Origin: Euonymus europaeus
Lineage: Eukaryota > Streptophyta > Magnoliopsida > Celastrales > Celastraceae
DNA: 64,000 nucleotides
Assembly (NCBI GenBank): GCA_963580455.1
Contig: OY756957.1
Coordinates: forward strand, 2,175,001 to 2,239,000
Direction of reading: 5' to 3'
This document shows, piece after piece, positions 9,858-21,624 of this stretch. The position numbers and the translations under genes were made by a program. Under the pieces are notes generated by a model. The model had not been told where the DNA came from and did no database searches. It saw nothing but the letters and a program-made list of their open reading frames with translations. Position 1 is the stretch's first letter; every line of letters starts with the position of its first letter.

Positions 9858-9918
9858 CTTATTACAGACCCACAGGACACCAAACCTTGTAGGTGGTGTC
9901 CTGTGGGTCTGTAGTAAG
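9858..9918. repeat. Near-perfect 25-bp inverted repeat with an 11-base loop
   Basis: The arms 9858-9882 and 9894-9918 pair over 25 bases with a single mismatch (ATTA against AGTA side), leaving an 11-base loop. The core is CAGACCCACAGGACACCA. It lies about 120 bp downstream of the gene fragment. Arms are short for a typical plant pre-miRNA but long enough to form a stable RNA hairpin. Confidence 0.85.
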
Positions 9919-10362
9919 TATGACCCACAGAAATTTTGATCAATCTAATTTGCCAGGAAACATGACATTATATAATCAACTGCAATGTTTCAATCACAGG
10001 ATTCAGGTGGTGAGGGACTTTAGACAGATGGGCACATGCCCATTCTTTTAATATCACCAAGACGAACACGACAAGGAAAAAAAAATTGAGGGAGGAGAAC
10101 ACAAAATGCCTAATTGACCAACACAATCCACTATAAATTAACAGGATTCAACTGTAAGTTAAAAGGATACAGATACAAATATTTCATACAAGAGAAGACA
10201 AATCTCACTTTCCAAAAAAACGAAACGACCTCACTCTGCAGATCACTTCCACCGGTAAAATCAGTAACTGCAAGAATCAGAGTGTCAGTGCAGGTCTCCA
10301 CAGCAGAAAGAAATTACAAGAAAAAAGAAAATAGCAGGAAAGGAAACCACACACCTTGCAAA

Positions 10363-13020
10363 CTAGAGACCTTGTTCAATCAGATAATCACCAAGCCTTT
10401 CAACAATCATGTTGCACTGACCAGCGGTCAAAGGCTCATCATATATGCCAATAATCAATGCCTGATTGGTCTTTTTGACAGTGACACCCCCGGAGCCCTG
10501 GAAAACACACCGGTCAATCAAATATGAAGTTTACATACCATAATAGTCAATTTCTGTATTAGCCCATTGAACATAACCCCATCGCAAGGTAGTATTAACT
10601 TTGTGTTTTGCTTCTTCATAATTTAAATCAACCGATAGAACTAGAGTCCCAGGCTTCACAAACTAAACCACAAGTTAATGAAAATTTATCTGTCTGTGAT
10701 CTGTGTAAGATAGCCACCTTCCCAACAGTCATCTAAAATTCAATTATTCAAATGAATATGGTGGTTATTAATAGACTTTAAGTACAAATTATAACAGCAA
10801 GTGATTGCAAAAACAGGCAATCAGGCATGCTACAATGTTATCAGTGAGTAACTAAATCACAATCATGTTTTGAGATTATGCAAAGGGATTCATTTGTTCC
10901 CACATGGGAGTGCATTTCAAGCTTAAATAATAGCATTCCCCAACTCCAATGACAAAGTTTAGGCAATTCGGCAACAAAGCTGACATATACTTTAGCAAGT
11001 ATATTTAAATCTCTCAACCACTCATGATATTTCATAATAAGTACTATGCACAACTGCAACAGTTCTGACGTCAATCACAAGCAACATGTTCACTGGAATA
11101 GAAGTTTTGGATAGTAAATATAGTAGCTTAGAATTAAACCCACAAGTATTTCAAAACTTTGAAGTTAATGGTGCCATTTTCACCTCAAAACAATGTTCAG
11201 TTAATATGCCATAACATAGATGCACAGAAATGTATTACAAGCATAAAAGTACAAGATGCCAAATTATCACCTTTTTTCCTCGTATGACGGCCCCTGGTTC
11301 ACCTTGAATCACCATATACTTTGTGCCACCAAGAAACAAGCCAGTGGGTGCAAGGGTTCCAGGTTCATTGAAATCTTTCATAATGGCAGATATTTCTTCA
11401 GCCGTAAACTGCAAAACGAACAAAGAGAGTAATTTGAGAGGTAGATTGAAACAATGGAACTGCTTTTATATAACTAGATGGTACAAAGATACCAGGGGCA
11501 TTGTTCAATAAAAGGTGCTGACACATGACTTTCATAAGAAGCACCGAAACATGCTATGGGAAAGTTTCAATGTTTAACCACACAAACAACATAAGTAGGG
11601 CTGAGACTGGGTCGGTTTTACTGATCTTTATCGGCCAACCGACCCATTATCGGAGGGTTGTTATCGGTCCGACACCCGACCCATAAGTGTCGGACAGATA
11701 ATAATTACCGACCCACCAAAGTTGGATTGGTTGATGGTTTTCATTTGTGTAAATAGTCGACTATTTTTTTTAAAAAAGGCCAAACAATTACAACCCAATA
11801 AGATAAATAGAAATAAGCCAAATATAATAGTATACAATGGGCCAAACAACTCTAGCCTAGTATTGATTTATTGTTATCGTCTTTGCTAATTTCATAACTA
11901 ATTGTTAAAATATATTATGAACTTATGGTGTTAAATTGGATGGAGATATGTATTATAAATTTATAATGAATTAATGATTTTGATCTTGTTTGTGATTTAG
12001 AATATGTTATGATGTTTATTTAAGTTTTTAAGCAATGACAAATAAGTTTTTTTGATTTTTTTTTGATTGACCGATAATTTCGGGCCGATAATGGTTGCCA
12101 ATATTTGGCAATGTCGGTTGGTAAGGTCGAGCTATTATCCCGACCCGGTCCCAGCCCTCCATATCTAAGGATGGTGAAATATGTTCAAAATCAAGTAGCT
12201 ACGGACTACAATGTTTGGGATATTATAATGAGTCTCTTACGCACACGTTTGGAAAACATGTTTAGAAGTCACCTTGAAACCCAAAAGGTTTTAAGACTAC
12301 AGGTTTTGGATCCATTATGTATATTAAACCTTTAACAATTCTCCGTGGTACTTCTTGCTTACACGAATATGGATCTCAATAAGAATGACAATAATTGATA
12401 ACATTTAAGGCAGTAGTCTTAAGCCTGAACCAAGAGGTGTTCAATCACACAATTCCATGTATGATCAGCAATCACCGTCAGGACATAACGTTTGCAAATT
12501 AAAATCATCAGGATAATTAGTGTATCCAGCGGATGTACTCCAACAACGCCTTAGTACAGAAGGAAGAAAACTAAACGCAGCGGTTCTTCCAAGGAAATGA
12601 AATAACAAACATGGCAATTTGGAACATGAGAAAACAAATTCAAAACCAACTATACAGTGAAGTACTAGAGATCAACAAAGCAGCTGGGTCTTAAATTATC
12701 CATCGACAGGCGACAGCTACAAACTCAATCAAACTGTATAATCCATAGTTAACAATATAATACTAGGCATCGGGTCCACATATCAGGATTCATTCAAACA
12801 GATAGCAAAAACAATTATCAAAAGAACATGCTGTATAACCAGAAACTTGAAATACTAGGCAGATCCGGAAAAAAAAATAGATGTGAAAAAGCAGGACCTG
12901 AGGGAAGGTGGCGCTCTGGGCCCAAACGGTGCCTTCTTGGCCGATGATGGCAGCTGCAGTGAGTCGGTTCCCCTCGACGTCGCACATTAAATGCTCATCC
13001 ACGTACTGTTGCCACGACAT
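10363..13020 (-). CDS. Profilin, actin-monomer-binding protein
   Basis: Three exons on the minus strand: 13020-12898 (41 codons), 11408-11271 (46 codons) and 10497-10363 (44 codons plus TAG). Total is 131 residues, the standard plant profilin length, and all junctions are GT-AG in phase 0. Profilin binds G-actin, poly-proline and phosphoinositides and controls actin assembly in the cytosol. Signatures are the N-terminus [17 protein letters not shown], the exon 2 core [16 protein letters not shown] and [16 protein letters not shown], and the C-terminal [20 protein letters not shown] followed by DYLIEQGL. The two-intron layout matches other plant profilins. Intron 1 is 1.5 kb because it hosts a MITE. 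The product appears intact. Confidence 0.97.
11596..12159. mobile_element. MITE in profilin intron 1 (hAT-like)
   Basis: The left end TAGGGCTGAGACTGGGTCGG is the near-complement of the right end CCGACCCGGTCCCAGCCCT. Internal GGCCGATAATGG and CGGCCAACCGACCC motifs repeat near the two ends. Flanks are only partly matched (CATAAGTA against CATATCTA, six of eight bases), so the target duplication is decayed. The interior is AT-rich with no coding region. Confidence 0.7.
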
Positions 13021-14393
13021 CTTGCTCGGGATTTTGCTGCTGCTGCTTCCGATATGGTTTGTCCGAGAGAGGAAGAGAAGGTTCTACTTCTACCACTTAA
13101 ATTTCGGCGTTCGAATAAGAGAGATGGGTAGCGGAGTGGAGTGAAGGTCGCGTTAAAACGAAGCTGACGACAGCGCTTTTTCGCTGGTGCGGTGTCACGT
13201 GTGGGTCTCACTAGCTTTGTATTGGAAATCTACAGTTTTGTCCCTGGTCGACAAATATACTAGTTTCCCTATCTAGAGAAATTCTTTCCGGGGTATTTTG
13301 ATAACTCGCGGTGAAATGAGTGTGCTAGGCTTATAGGCAATAGGTCTAACCTTAATTACACTTAATAAAATAAAAAACTTGAATAATTGAACTATATGTA
13401 ACTAATGAAAATTGTCATTTGTAGATAAACATTATTCAAAAACAGATCCAGAGTTGCTTTAAACCATGTCACCATTGCAATTCAAGATGTAACTAATATT
13501 TCTCAACTTGAGAGCATATTATTAGCCTTGGTAAATAATGAGCCAGTATAATATCCCTGATGATACAAGCACATGATAATTTTAGATTCGGACTCTGTAA
13601 AAATCAAATCCACAACCTTTATGCAATTACAACGATGGTAGTCTTTCATTCCCATTAAAATCAATATTTAGTGTCATCTCTATTAAAAATCAAACCACAT
13701 ACTCAATCACATTAGTAAAACATGTATTTCAATGTATTTTGTCATTTTTGTTGTAATTAACAATATTATTGGACACCATATTGTCCTCAACAAAAAATTT
13801 CAACTATTCATTTTTATTACACAAAAAGTCAAGCGACATATTAAAGCATATCAGTAACACACCTCTTCAAATACAATTACATCAATAAAACATAAATTTA
13901 TATACATTACTCTTTCCCATTAGGAATTGCTCCATCGTATTTGCTATGAAAGACTCTTATGACCGTTAAGTTATGAGTAGAGTCAGAGCGACATTTTGAT
14001 ACAACTAACTTTTACTACAATGGTCTAATGAACGACATCTACACAGATTTAACTTGTTTCTATGCTGTATGGATACTATGGAGATGCTACACTAACATTT
14101 TCTCAGAAACAACTAATTAACATCACAAGCAATGCAATTCCCTTATCTTTGGTTAAAAATCAACAATGAGAATTCCAAAGCACCAAAATACAAGTGAAAA
14201 AAAAACAACATTGAAAGGTAAAAATGGGCCACCTCTTCAAGTGATTAATAAGATAAATAATCAGTTACGGGGAATGAAGCAAGTAAACAATTGGGTGTTT
14301 TAATGCAAATATCTTCTCTGGTGCCAACCCAATGTTTTCTTGCTAGGTCTACAATCTACACAGCGTAGAGAATTACGAAAAGAAAACAAAACC
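13021..14393. other. Spacer between profilin and Derlin genes
   Basis: 13021-13220 is the profilin leader and promoter on the minus strand, with pyrimidine-rich sequence next to the ATG. Positions 13640-13960 carry an AT-rich dispersed repeat, with phrases like CATCAATAAAACATAAAT and CTTTCCCATTA, related to copies at 20960-21340, 31313-31655 and 54890-55640. The part next to 14394 is the probable Derlin 3' untranslated region. Confidence 0.5.
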
Positions 14394-17300
14394 TCATCGT
14401 GACCATAAGTTTCTGAGCAAAGAAGGAAAAGACCCTCGTTCATTCAGCCTGTAACTCCTCCCACTAAACGACGCACCAGCTGTCCCACCTGATTGGGCAT
14501 TGGCATTTGAGGAAATTCCCAGGCCCCATAGCTCAACAAGTTTATATCTGAATCCTGAGTTGAGGATTTTAATACGAAAATTACAACTTAGCTTCATTAA
14601 ATCACATACCAGAGCAGAACTGCAACAACTGAAAAGGAGGTAAGCTACTAATCAATATTCATAAATCATAAACAAAACAAACCAAACCAAATCAATCTCT
14701 TCTAGATACCTAGTGGGTGGGTTGTGCAGAAGGGGGGATTGCACAGGCTATTAGGAAGTGATGAATAAGTAGAACTATTGCTTAAAAAGAATACCGACAG
14801 GAAGAAGAACACACTACGAGATATGATTCCAAGGTTCTAGGAAATATAAAAACCTTAACCTCGGGGAAAGGGAAAGGGCTTTCCAAAATAAGCATAAGTA
14901 GGCTTTACTTTGAGTGATAAAGCCTCAAGGGACCTACATTGGCTTAAATTTGCAGTTTACCTTTAACCTGTTTGTTGTTTGAAATTAACTATTGATGGAA
15001 AATACAAGCAAGGATACACCCATTTTGGAGTTTTTAATATGTTCTTTCCGCCAGCAAGAGGATGCAGTACGGTCAAAAAGTAGTAGAGATGCCCTGCAAC
15101 TATCCCCAAAATGTTTGGTACCAATGGCGCACCGAAGATAACATCCAAAGCAAGCATTGCCCATGGGAGGTAAAATGCCTACAACACGGTAAATAGGATA
15201 ATTCACATTCCATGGCCCCAGAAGTGCAACATAACAAAATAGTAAATACTACAAATTAAACACAAAAGGAAAACAACATAATCCATTGTCATTAATCCTG
15301 TTTTTGAATCCATTAGAATCATACCTTGAGTGTAACAAGTCCATATAAGCTAACTTGAGCAGTGGGAAACTCTCTGCTCCAAATGTAAAGCAGCATAAAA
15401 ACCAGTGAAACTCCTAAGAAGGGATTCCACAAAAGGGGAATGGCTGATAATGCCTACAAAATGACATGCCAATAGTAAGTAAGAGACTTATTAAACAATA
15501 TTGCACATAAAAGATAATATCACGGAAAGCAAATAGATGGAATAAAAGCGTCAGAGAACAAGTTTCACACACCAGTAATGTCAGCCCTCCAAAAATCATC
15601 ATCCACAGGAAATCAGCTGTCCGCCTATTAAATGGACCATTTTCTAGCTGAACGCCATATCTGGCTCTGTGAGAATAAATGGAGTTCTTAGTGATTAGAG
15701 GAAAAAATAAAATTCATGTCTCGAAATTTAAGCTATTTCAATGATTTCCTCTAGCGCCAGCATATAAGACAGCACTTAATCATGACACAGACCACAAGCA
15801 CTTAAAAATATATTATGGATACCAACTGTGCTCTGTTACTAATACTTACATCATTAGGAGATGAATTCCGAAATTGATAGAAAATTTTCCCAGGAAAAAG
15901 AAATTGGTAACTAGCCTCCACACCTAAAATGAGATGAAAATCAGTCACATATATGCAAACCAAAAGACATATTAAAGGAAACTATGCAAGTTTGACTCTA
16001 AAAAAAAGGTTAACATTTTATTTTGGATGCATGCCTAGTTGCCTACTCTTGCTTCTTTTCGCAGACTTTAAAGAGGTTTTCTATTCTAATCATCAAACTA
16101 GATTAGCTAGGAATCAGATGTGAATTGCCATCAGAAGAGAGATCGCGTTCTATTTTGATGATCACTCCTTAACTAGTTCAGTCTGATTTAAGTTAAAAAG
16201 TTGCTTAAAAGGACTACTCCAGCAAAAATCTCTTTCTGAATAATCATATGTTGTTAGAGAGGTACACTTTAAGTTCCTTTTCTGGCTTTTAATTTGTTCA
16301 TACTAGCTTTAAGACGTTGAGTCAGCTACCAGTTAGAGATAGTATGGAAAGAAATTACTGGAAATTATAAATTCTTTTTCTCCTCCCTCTAGTTCAACAA
16401 GAACGAGTCTCAGTAGGTAGTTTGGAACTTTGGATGAACTTTTTAGCATAATAGCGAAAGATTCATTTCATATCCTACACTCTTTTGACCCGCAACATAT
16501 CAAATTGCCAGTATGTAGATTGCTTTCCAAAAAACACAAATAGTTGTGCAATGAAATTAATGAGGATTTCTGCATCTTCTGTAGATTTTATATCCCTTAC
16601 CCTTCGATTATCATACAACATAATAATTAGCTTATGCATTGGTTTCATCCTCAGTCCATATACATATTAAAATTGTCAAGTATTTCAAGCATTAATTACC
16701 AACAAGTTTAGATCATCCACCCAAAAAAAAAACTGAAATTGTGGAAGAAAAGTGCTGAACCTTATTGAACCATCATTATTACATGATTTATGGACAGAGA
16801 CATCAAAAGTTTCAAATTCATAGCATGAGAATAATACGATGATGCTAAAAAGAAAATTACAACCCATTTTAATTTACAAGACTAATCACGGCATAATACT
16901 ATTCGGAGAGAGTGGCGCGATCCAAACATCCGAGAATTTTGAGGGTGCTCAAATAGATGCAATTACCTCATAAAAATAAACCGTTGCAGAATACAGGAGC
17001 GTACCTGAAATTTCGAGAAAACGAGTTGGTGTAGTAATGCTATGTGCTTGAGATCGTATAATCCTAGTTGGAAAGCAGCTGTGGCCACCACACAAGCAGT
17101 AGCATAAGCTTTAGTGATAGGTGGGAGAGATTTGTACCATCTGGAACAAACATACAATTTTACAAGGCACGATTTAGCAGAATCGTCACTAGCACTGCAT
17201 AATCAAACAGTGAAAATTTTTCTATCCTAGGTAACATTGTAACAAACAGAAATCGCAGAAAATAACACAAAGATAGACAAATTCAGACTCCAACACCGAT

Positions 17301-17402
17301 TCAAACAAGAACATTAATAACTGCAATCAATATTTGACAACGGTCGTGTAATGTAGCACGGATCGTATGAAAATAAGATAATTACTCTGCTGGTGAAGAC
17401 AT
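14394..17402 (-). CDS. Derlin (DER1-like ER-associated degradation protein)
   Basis: Seven exons on the minus strand: 17402-17386, 17140-17005, 15923-15850, 15666-15573, 15453-15325, 15178-15018 and 14547-14394. The frame closes across every junction and gives 254 residues. Derlins are rhomboid-like multi-pass proteins of the ER membrane that help move misfolded proteins to the cytosol for degradation. Family marks are the start MSSPAEWYKSLPPITKAY, the WR motif in VWRLVTNFFFLG, RYGVQLENGPFNRRTADFLW, LYIWSREFP and GHLYYFLTVLHPLAGGKN. The C-terminus has the FSGRSYRLN box seen in plant Derlin-1 proteins, then 16 or so extra residues before the stop. The exon 6/7 junction was chosen so that TPKWV reads on into YKLVELWG. 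It resembles Arabidopsis DER1 more than Derlin-2 types, by memory. Confidence 0.95.
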
Positions 17403-17784
17403 TTGAACAAAACTCCACTTGGATTCGAACGAAACTTTTCGGGCTCCTAATAAACTCGCTCCAGAGTCCAGACGGCACTCAAAGAAAATTAGGAAGCCAA
17501 CACGATCCAAATGTTTAAGTAGACCAACTACACGGCTCTTGTGAGTAGTTTGACATGTAGTTCATGATTTCCAAATGACGGGCAAATAATTTTCCCGTGT
17601 TATGCCACTACACTTGTCTGTTAGAAATTTCATTGGTCCGTTTTATTCACTGGGTCCTTCTGCGGTAAGTTATATAAAGCCAGGCAAGTAGAAGCAAAGA
17701 ACAACGAACTGCTCCAATCAGAGTGCGCCAAGTCAGTAAAAATAATTATTTCAACCTTTCAATAGCGGGATGGCTATAAATTAT
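17403..17784 (-). promoter_or_regulatory. Derlin upstream region
   Basis: Probable 5' leader and promoter of the Derlin gene on the minus strand. I could not fix a TATA box or an ER-stress element by eye. Confidence 0.35.
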
Positions 17785-17787
17785 TGA

Positions 17788-18494
17788 CGGGTCGTTTGGT
17801 TTTTAGAATGGTTTGAGTGAGAATGGGAATGAGAATGAGAATGGAAATGAGAATGTGAATGAGAATGGGATTTCGATTCTCACGTTTGATATGTATAAAA
17901 ACTGGGAATAAGAATGAGAATGAAATTGTGTTTTGTCTATTATGTCATTCCTTTATAATTATGTATAATCAATATATTTTATTTGTGCATTTATAATTAT
18001 ATATAATTAATAAATTAAAATAAAATAAAATATATTAATTTATCAAAATATATAATTAATATTTACAAATTAAAGTTAACAAATTAACAAAATTAAAGTT
18101 AATAAATTATATAATTAACAAATTAAAATAAAATATATTAATTAATATTAGTTTATCAAAATATATAATTAGTATTTACAAATTAAAGTTAACAAATTAA
18201 CAAAATTAAAGTTAATAAATTATATAATTAACAAATTAAAATAAAATATATTAATTAATATTAGTTTATCAAAATATATTAATTAATATTTACTTGAGGA
18301 CAAAATAGCATTTTGTCCTCTATTCCACATGGAATGACTCATTCCCACATAAAAATGTGGGAATGAAAATTCATGAGAGAGAGTGGAGGGAATGGAATGG
18401 AGCATTTTATTCCCTCAAATTTTTTTTGCATCAAATGATGGAATGGAAATCCCCATTCCATAAGCCACCTCCATTCCACTAACCAAACATCCCC
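17788..18494. mobile_element. Harbinger-like MITE with GAATGG-rich ends
   Basis: The left end CGGGTCGTTTGGTTTTTAGAATGG pairs with the complement of CCATTCCACTAACCAAACATCCCC on the right. The trinucleotide TGA flanks both sides (17785-17787 and 18495-18497). Short TIRs with a GTTTGGTT core and GAATGG/GAGAAT runs recall plant Tourist-like elements. The interior is extremely AT-rich and has no coding capacity. Confidence 0.7.
18014..18295 (+). repeat. AT-rich ~113-bp tandem repeat inside the MITE
   Basis: About 2.5 copies of an AT-rich unit that includes TTTACAAATTAAAGTTAACA and ATTATATAATTAACAAATT. The second copy starts near 18121 and the partial third near 18234. Confidence 0.75.
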
Positions 18495-18497
18495 TGA

Positions 18498-19158
18498 GTG
18501 CTTTAAACAAAAATACAGAAAAATATAAATTTTAAAAATATATGTAGAATTATAGAAAATTCTTTATATTGCATATAGACTAATCGCATGCCCGTGAAAT
18601 TTTTTAAAATCGGACCAATCATCGAACTGAAAAATTATTTGGTTTAAAGTTCAAAGGTTTAACCGGATTCAAAACGGGTTTAATAAAATAAAATATTATA
18701 TATTTTTATACTATACATATATAATATATAATTATTTAATACTATATAAATAATGTTTAGTATTGAATAATGTGTAAAAATATTTTATAAAAATATTATA
18801 TATTAAACAACAGCCTATTCATAGCCTACTAGTAATATCTTTGGTTTGGTAACAAAAGATCTTGGGTTCAAAACCTATCACCAACAATAATTTTTTCACA
18901 AAAAACAGTCGATTTAAACAACACCCTATTCATATGAGGGTGATCGAAACGGTTCCATGACCGGTCATCAATTCAATCGGTCCGAACCGATTCTAACAAC
19001 CCTTATATATACCACATATGCGGATTTATTAAGAATTCACTGGGAGCTAGGCCTCCACTAATACCATGAGCTAGTAAAAAAATAAGTATACCGTTAAAAG
19101 AAAGGTAAGGGTAGTTGAAATCCGTTTTTTCTATGACAACCTTTAATATAAAAGAACC
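18498..19158. other. AT-rich spacer with a tRNA-like segment
   Basis: Mostly AT-rich sequence. Around 18826-18890 on the + strand, TAGCCTACTAGTAA followed by GGGTTCAAAACC resembles A and B boxes of a tRNA-derived element, but no ends were found. Short CCGGTC/CGGTCC runs at 18610-18670 and 18950-18990 suggest a decayed hAT-like MITE related to the copy at 30685. No gene is seen. Confidence 0.35.
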
Positions 19159-19168
19159 TCACTATTAA

Positions 19169-19365
19169 TCCAAGGTGGGTTGATCTAGCGGTAAGGGCAA
19201 ATGCTGAGATGTGTGGTTAGGCGCACGATTTTAGGTTTGACTCCTCCAATATTCCATGAAAAACACTTTAGGCCACCTAGATCTTTCACGATAGTCCCTC
19301 AGGATCCGTGGGATTAATCGAGGTGCGTGTAAATTGGCTTGGACACCCACGCAAATGAAAAAAAA
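19169..19365 (+). mobile_element. tRNA-derived SINE
   Basis: A 197-bp element with an A-box-like GATCTAGCGGTAAGG near its start, a B-box-like AGGTTTGACTCC about 50 bases on, a tRNA-unrelated body and a short A-rich 3' tail. The 10-bp duplication TCACTATTAA flanks it exactly (19159-19168 and 19366-19375), the signature of LINE-driven retroposition. Such SINEs are transcribed by RNA polymerase III from the internal boxes. Confidence 0.85.
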
Positions 19366-19615
19366 TCACTATTAAAACACTCCAACCACCTCTTGTAACC
19401 CTATACAAATTAATCATAATTGTCCGATTGGATAATCATCTTTTCTTGCTTCTCTCTCCGGCCCTTCAATCACTCCTCTGGCCATGGATTTTCTACTATC
19501 GGTGAATGATGCTATACAAGAAGTACATTCTCAGACAACTCTACTGCCAATCTATCACCATCTCTCTCCAATTATTCTTCACTTGAGCATCTTCGAGCTT
19601 AATATCAATCTTTCT

Positions 19616-19758
19616 CATGGATTTGGCTAACAATAAATTAGCAGGTCAAATACCCGGGGAGCTTGTAAGTATTTTCCAACTTTAGGTGTCCCTGACCTCT
19701 CATGTAACAATTTTAGTGGCCAAATACATGCAAAGTTGGGTGATTCTTTTGCATAGGT
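19616..19758 (+). pseudogene. Leucine-rich repeat gene fragment
   Basis: MDLANNKLAGQIPGELV in one frame and VPDLSCNNFSGQIHAKLG in another, separated by a frame change, match the plant LRR consensus LxxNxLxGxIP. It is a short relic of an LRR receptor-like gene. The reading frame at 19902-20198 downstream has no recognisable product and is not claimed. Confidence 0.5.
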
Positions 19759-21343
19759 AACTGCAAGACCACCACTAGCTATCAACGTCGTCGTTCACTC
19801 AAAAACCTCCATACTATCCACCAACCGCGGCGGTGAGAGTACTGGTAGGACAGTGACGGAGGTTTTCGTTATGAAATCACACGACGCAATCTCAATCGTG
19901 AATGATGCTTCAACTTATAGGTATGGAAGATGGCAGGGGAACCCTAACCGGTGGGAGATTGAGGAGGAGGAGGAGAATAGATGGGATGTTGGAGGATTTA
20001 TTTGGGAAAATTATGGATTTGTGTGACAATGGAAACATGTGTTTTTTAAATGGGGTTTTTATACGTAGGAGTGTCGTAGGAAAATACTGGAGAGCAAACT
20101 ATCCCCACATAAAAGAAAAATTAATTAGGCCCAATAAATTTGTCACGCTATTATGGATATTGTTAAGACTTAAGACCGATTTTTATATAATCAGATGAGT
20201 GACTAAATATGAATGAATTTTTTGTATGTTTCATGTTTCATAGAAAAAAGAAAGAGTTAATTTGGACTCTTATTAATGATATTGCAAAGCTTTTTGAAAA
20301 CATGAAGAGTAATAGAAAACAATTGTGATAAAAAAAAGGTGTTAACGTTTTACTACTTAAAATTATCACTAGTTATTATTTGTGTCATATAAATAATAAT
20401 AATAATAATAATTATTATTATAATCCCTAGACTTCTTTGTTTAATCGTGCTCCCAGTGAGTTCGAAACATGGACTCGTCACTATACCTGAGCTGTGCGCG
20501 TTATTTATTTGCGTATCGCATACCTTGTATTTCAATTTTTTGATTAAAAATCGTTAATAGTATGAAAATAGAAGTGTAAACAATAGCATATAGCATACCT
20601 ACCTCTTCTCCTTGACGCAACACATCTATAATTAGTAAATCATTATCATTTTTTAAATTAACTTAATTTCACATTCGAGTAATCTTAACATGACATATGG
20701 TTGACATTGAGAGGGGATAAAGTGAGATGAGGTTGAGAAACATTCATTTTTTTTGTTTGGTTGATTTTGGGAAACTCATTCCCCATTATGGAGATTAGCC
20801 AAGCCCACAACAACGATAAAATTGACTAATCTCCACAAGGGTAATGAGTTTTTATATTTGAAAGTACTTCTTATTTAACAAGTAATCATAGTTAAAATTA
20901 TAATACTCATATTCACTCTTCATTTTATAGCCAACATGATAATACTCATTTCACATTCACACTAATTGGATTAACAACTATAACAATGTGATAATCCCTT
21001 CCATATTAAAATCAATATTGAATTTCATATCTATTACATAAAAAGTATAGTCACTTACTCAGGTATATCAACAAAATACATATCTCAATACAACCACATC
21101 AATAAAACATAAATATATATACATGATTCCTTCCCCATTTTGTTGTAGCCAGCAATATTGTTGGCCTACATTCATTCTCTAACAAAATGGACCCACTTGA
21201 ACTACACAATTATACTAAAATTAATATTGAGTTTCACTTCTATTACAAAAAGTGAAACCGCATACTCAATCATATTAATAAAACATGTATTTCAATAAAC
21301 TCATATCGGTAAAATACAAATCCCTATTCACTCCCACGTAAAA
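19759..21343. other. AT-rich repetitive spacer
   Basis: Contains a short AAT microsatellite (about 20391-20413) and, from 20960 to 21340, copies of the dispersed AT-rich repeat with CAATAAAACATAAAT and CCTTCCCCATT phrases. No gene could be supported. Confidence 0.45.
20391..20413 (+). repeat. AAT microsatellite
   Basis: About seven to eight perfect AAT/TAA units followed by ATTATTATTA. Confidence 0.85.
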
Positions 21344-21354
21344 ATGGGTGAAAT

Positions 21355-21489
21355 ACTGGCCGGTCACAAACAGTGATCATTTTTACCACTTAGTCACACA
21401 ATGTGTCTTTATTACAATGGTGAATTACTGGCCGGTCACAAACAGTGACCATTTTTACCACTTAGTCACACAATGTGTCTTTATTACAA
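21355..21489 (+). repeat. 71-bp tandem duplication
   Basis: Two adjacent copies of a 71-base unit beginning ACTGGCCGGTCACAAACAGTG, nearly identical and differing at a few bases (GATCAT against GACCAT). It lies just left of the solo LTR. Confidence 0.88.
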
Positions 21490-21624
21490 ATTCAGTCACA
21501 ACACAATTTCGAGATTCCAAAAATGCCCTCAGCAGTTTGAAAATCAAACTGCACGGACAGTACAAAAAGTGGGCCACCTGCAGCTTTGGAACCGCGCGCC
21601 TGTATTCAGTGGGCCAGCTCCACT

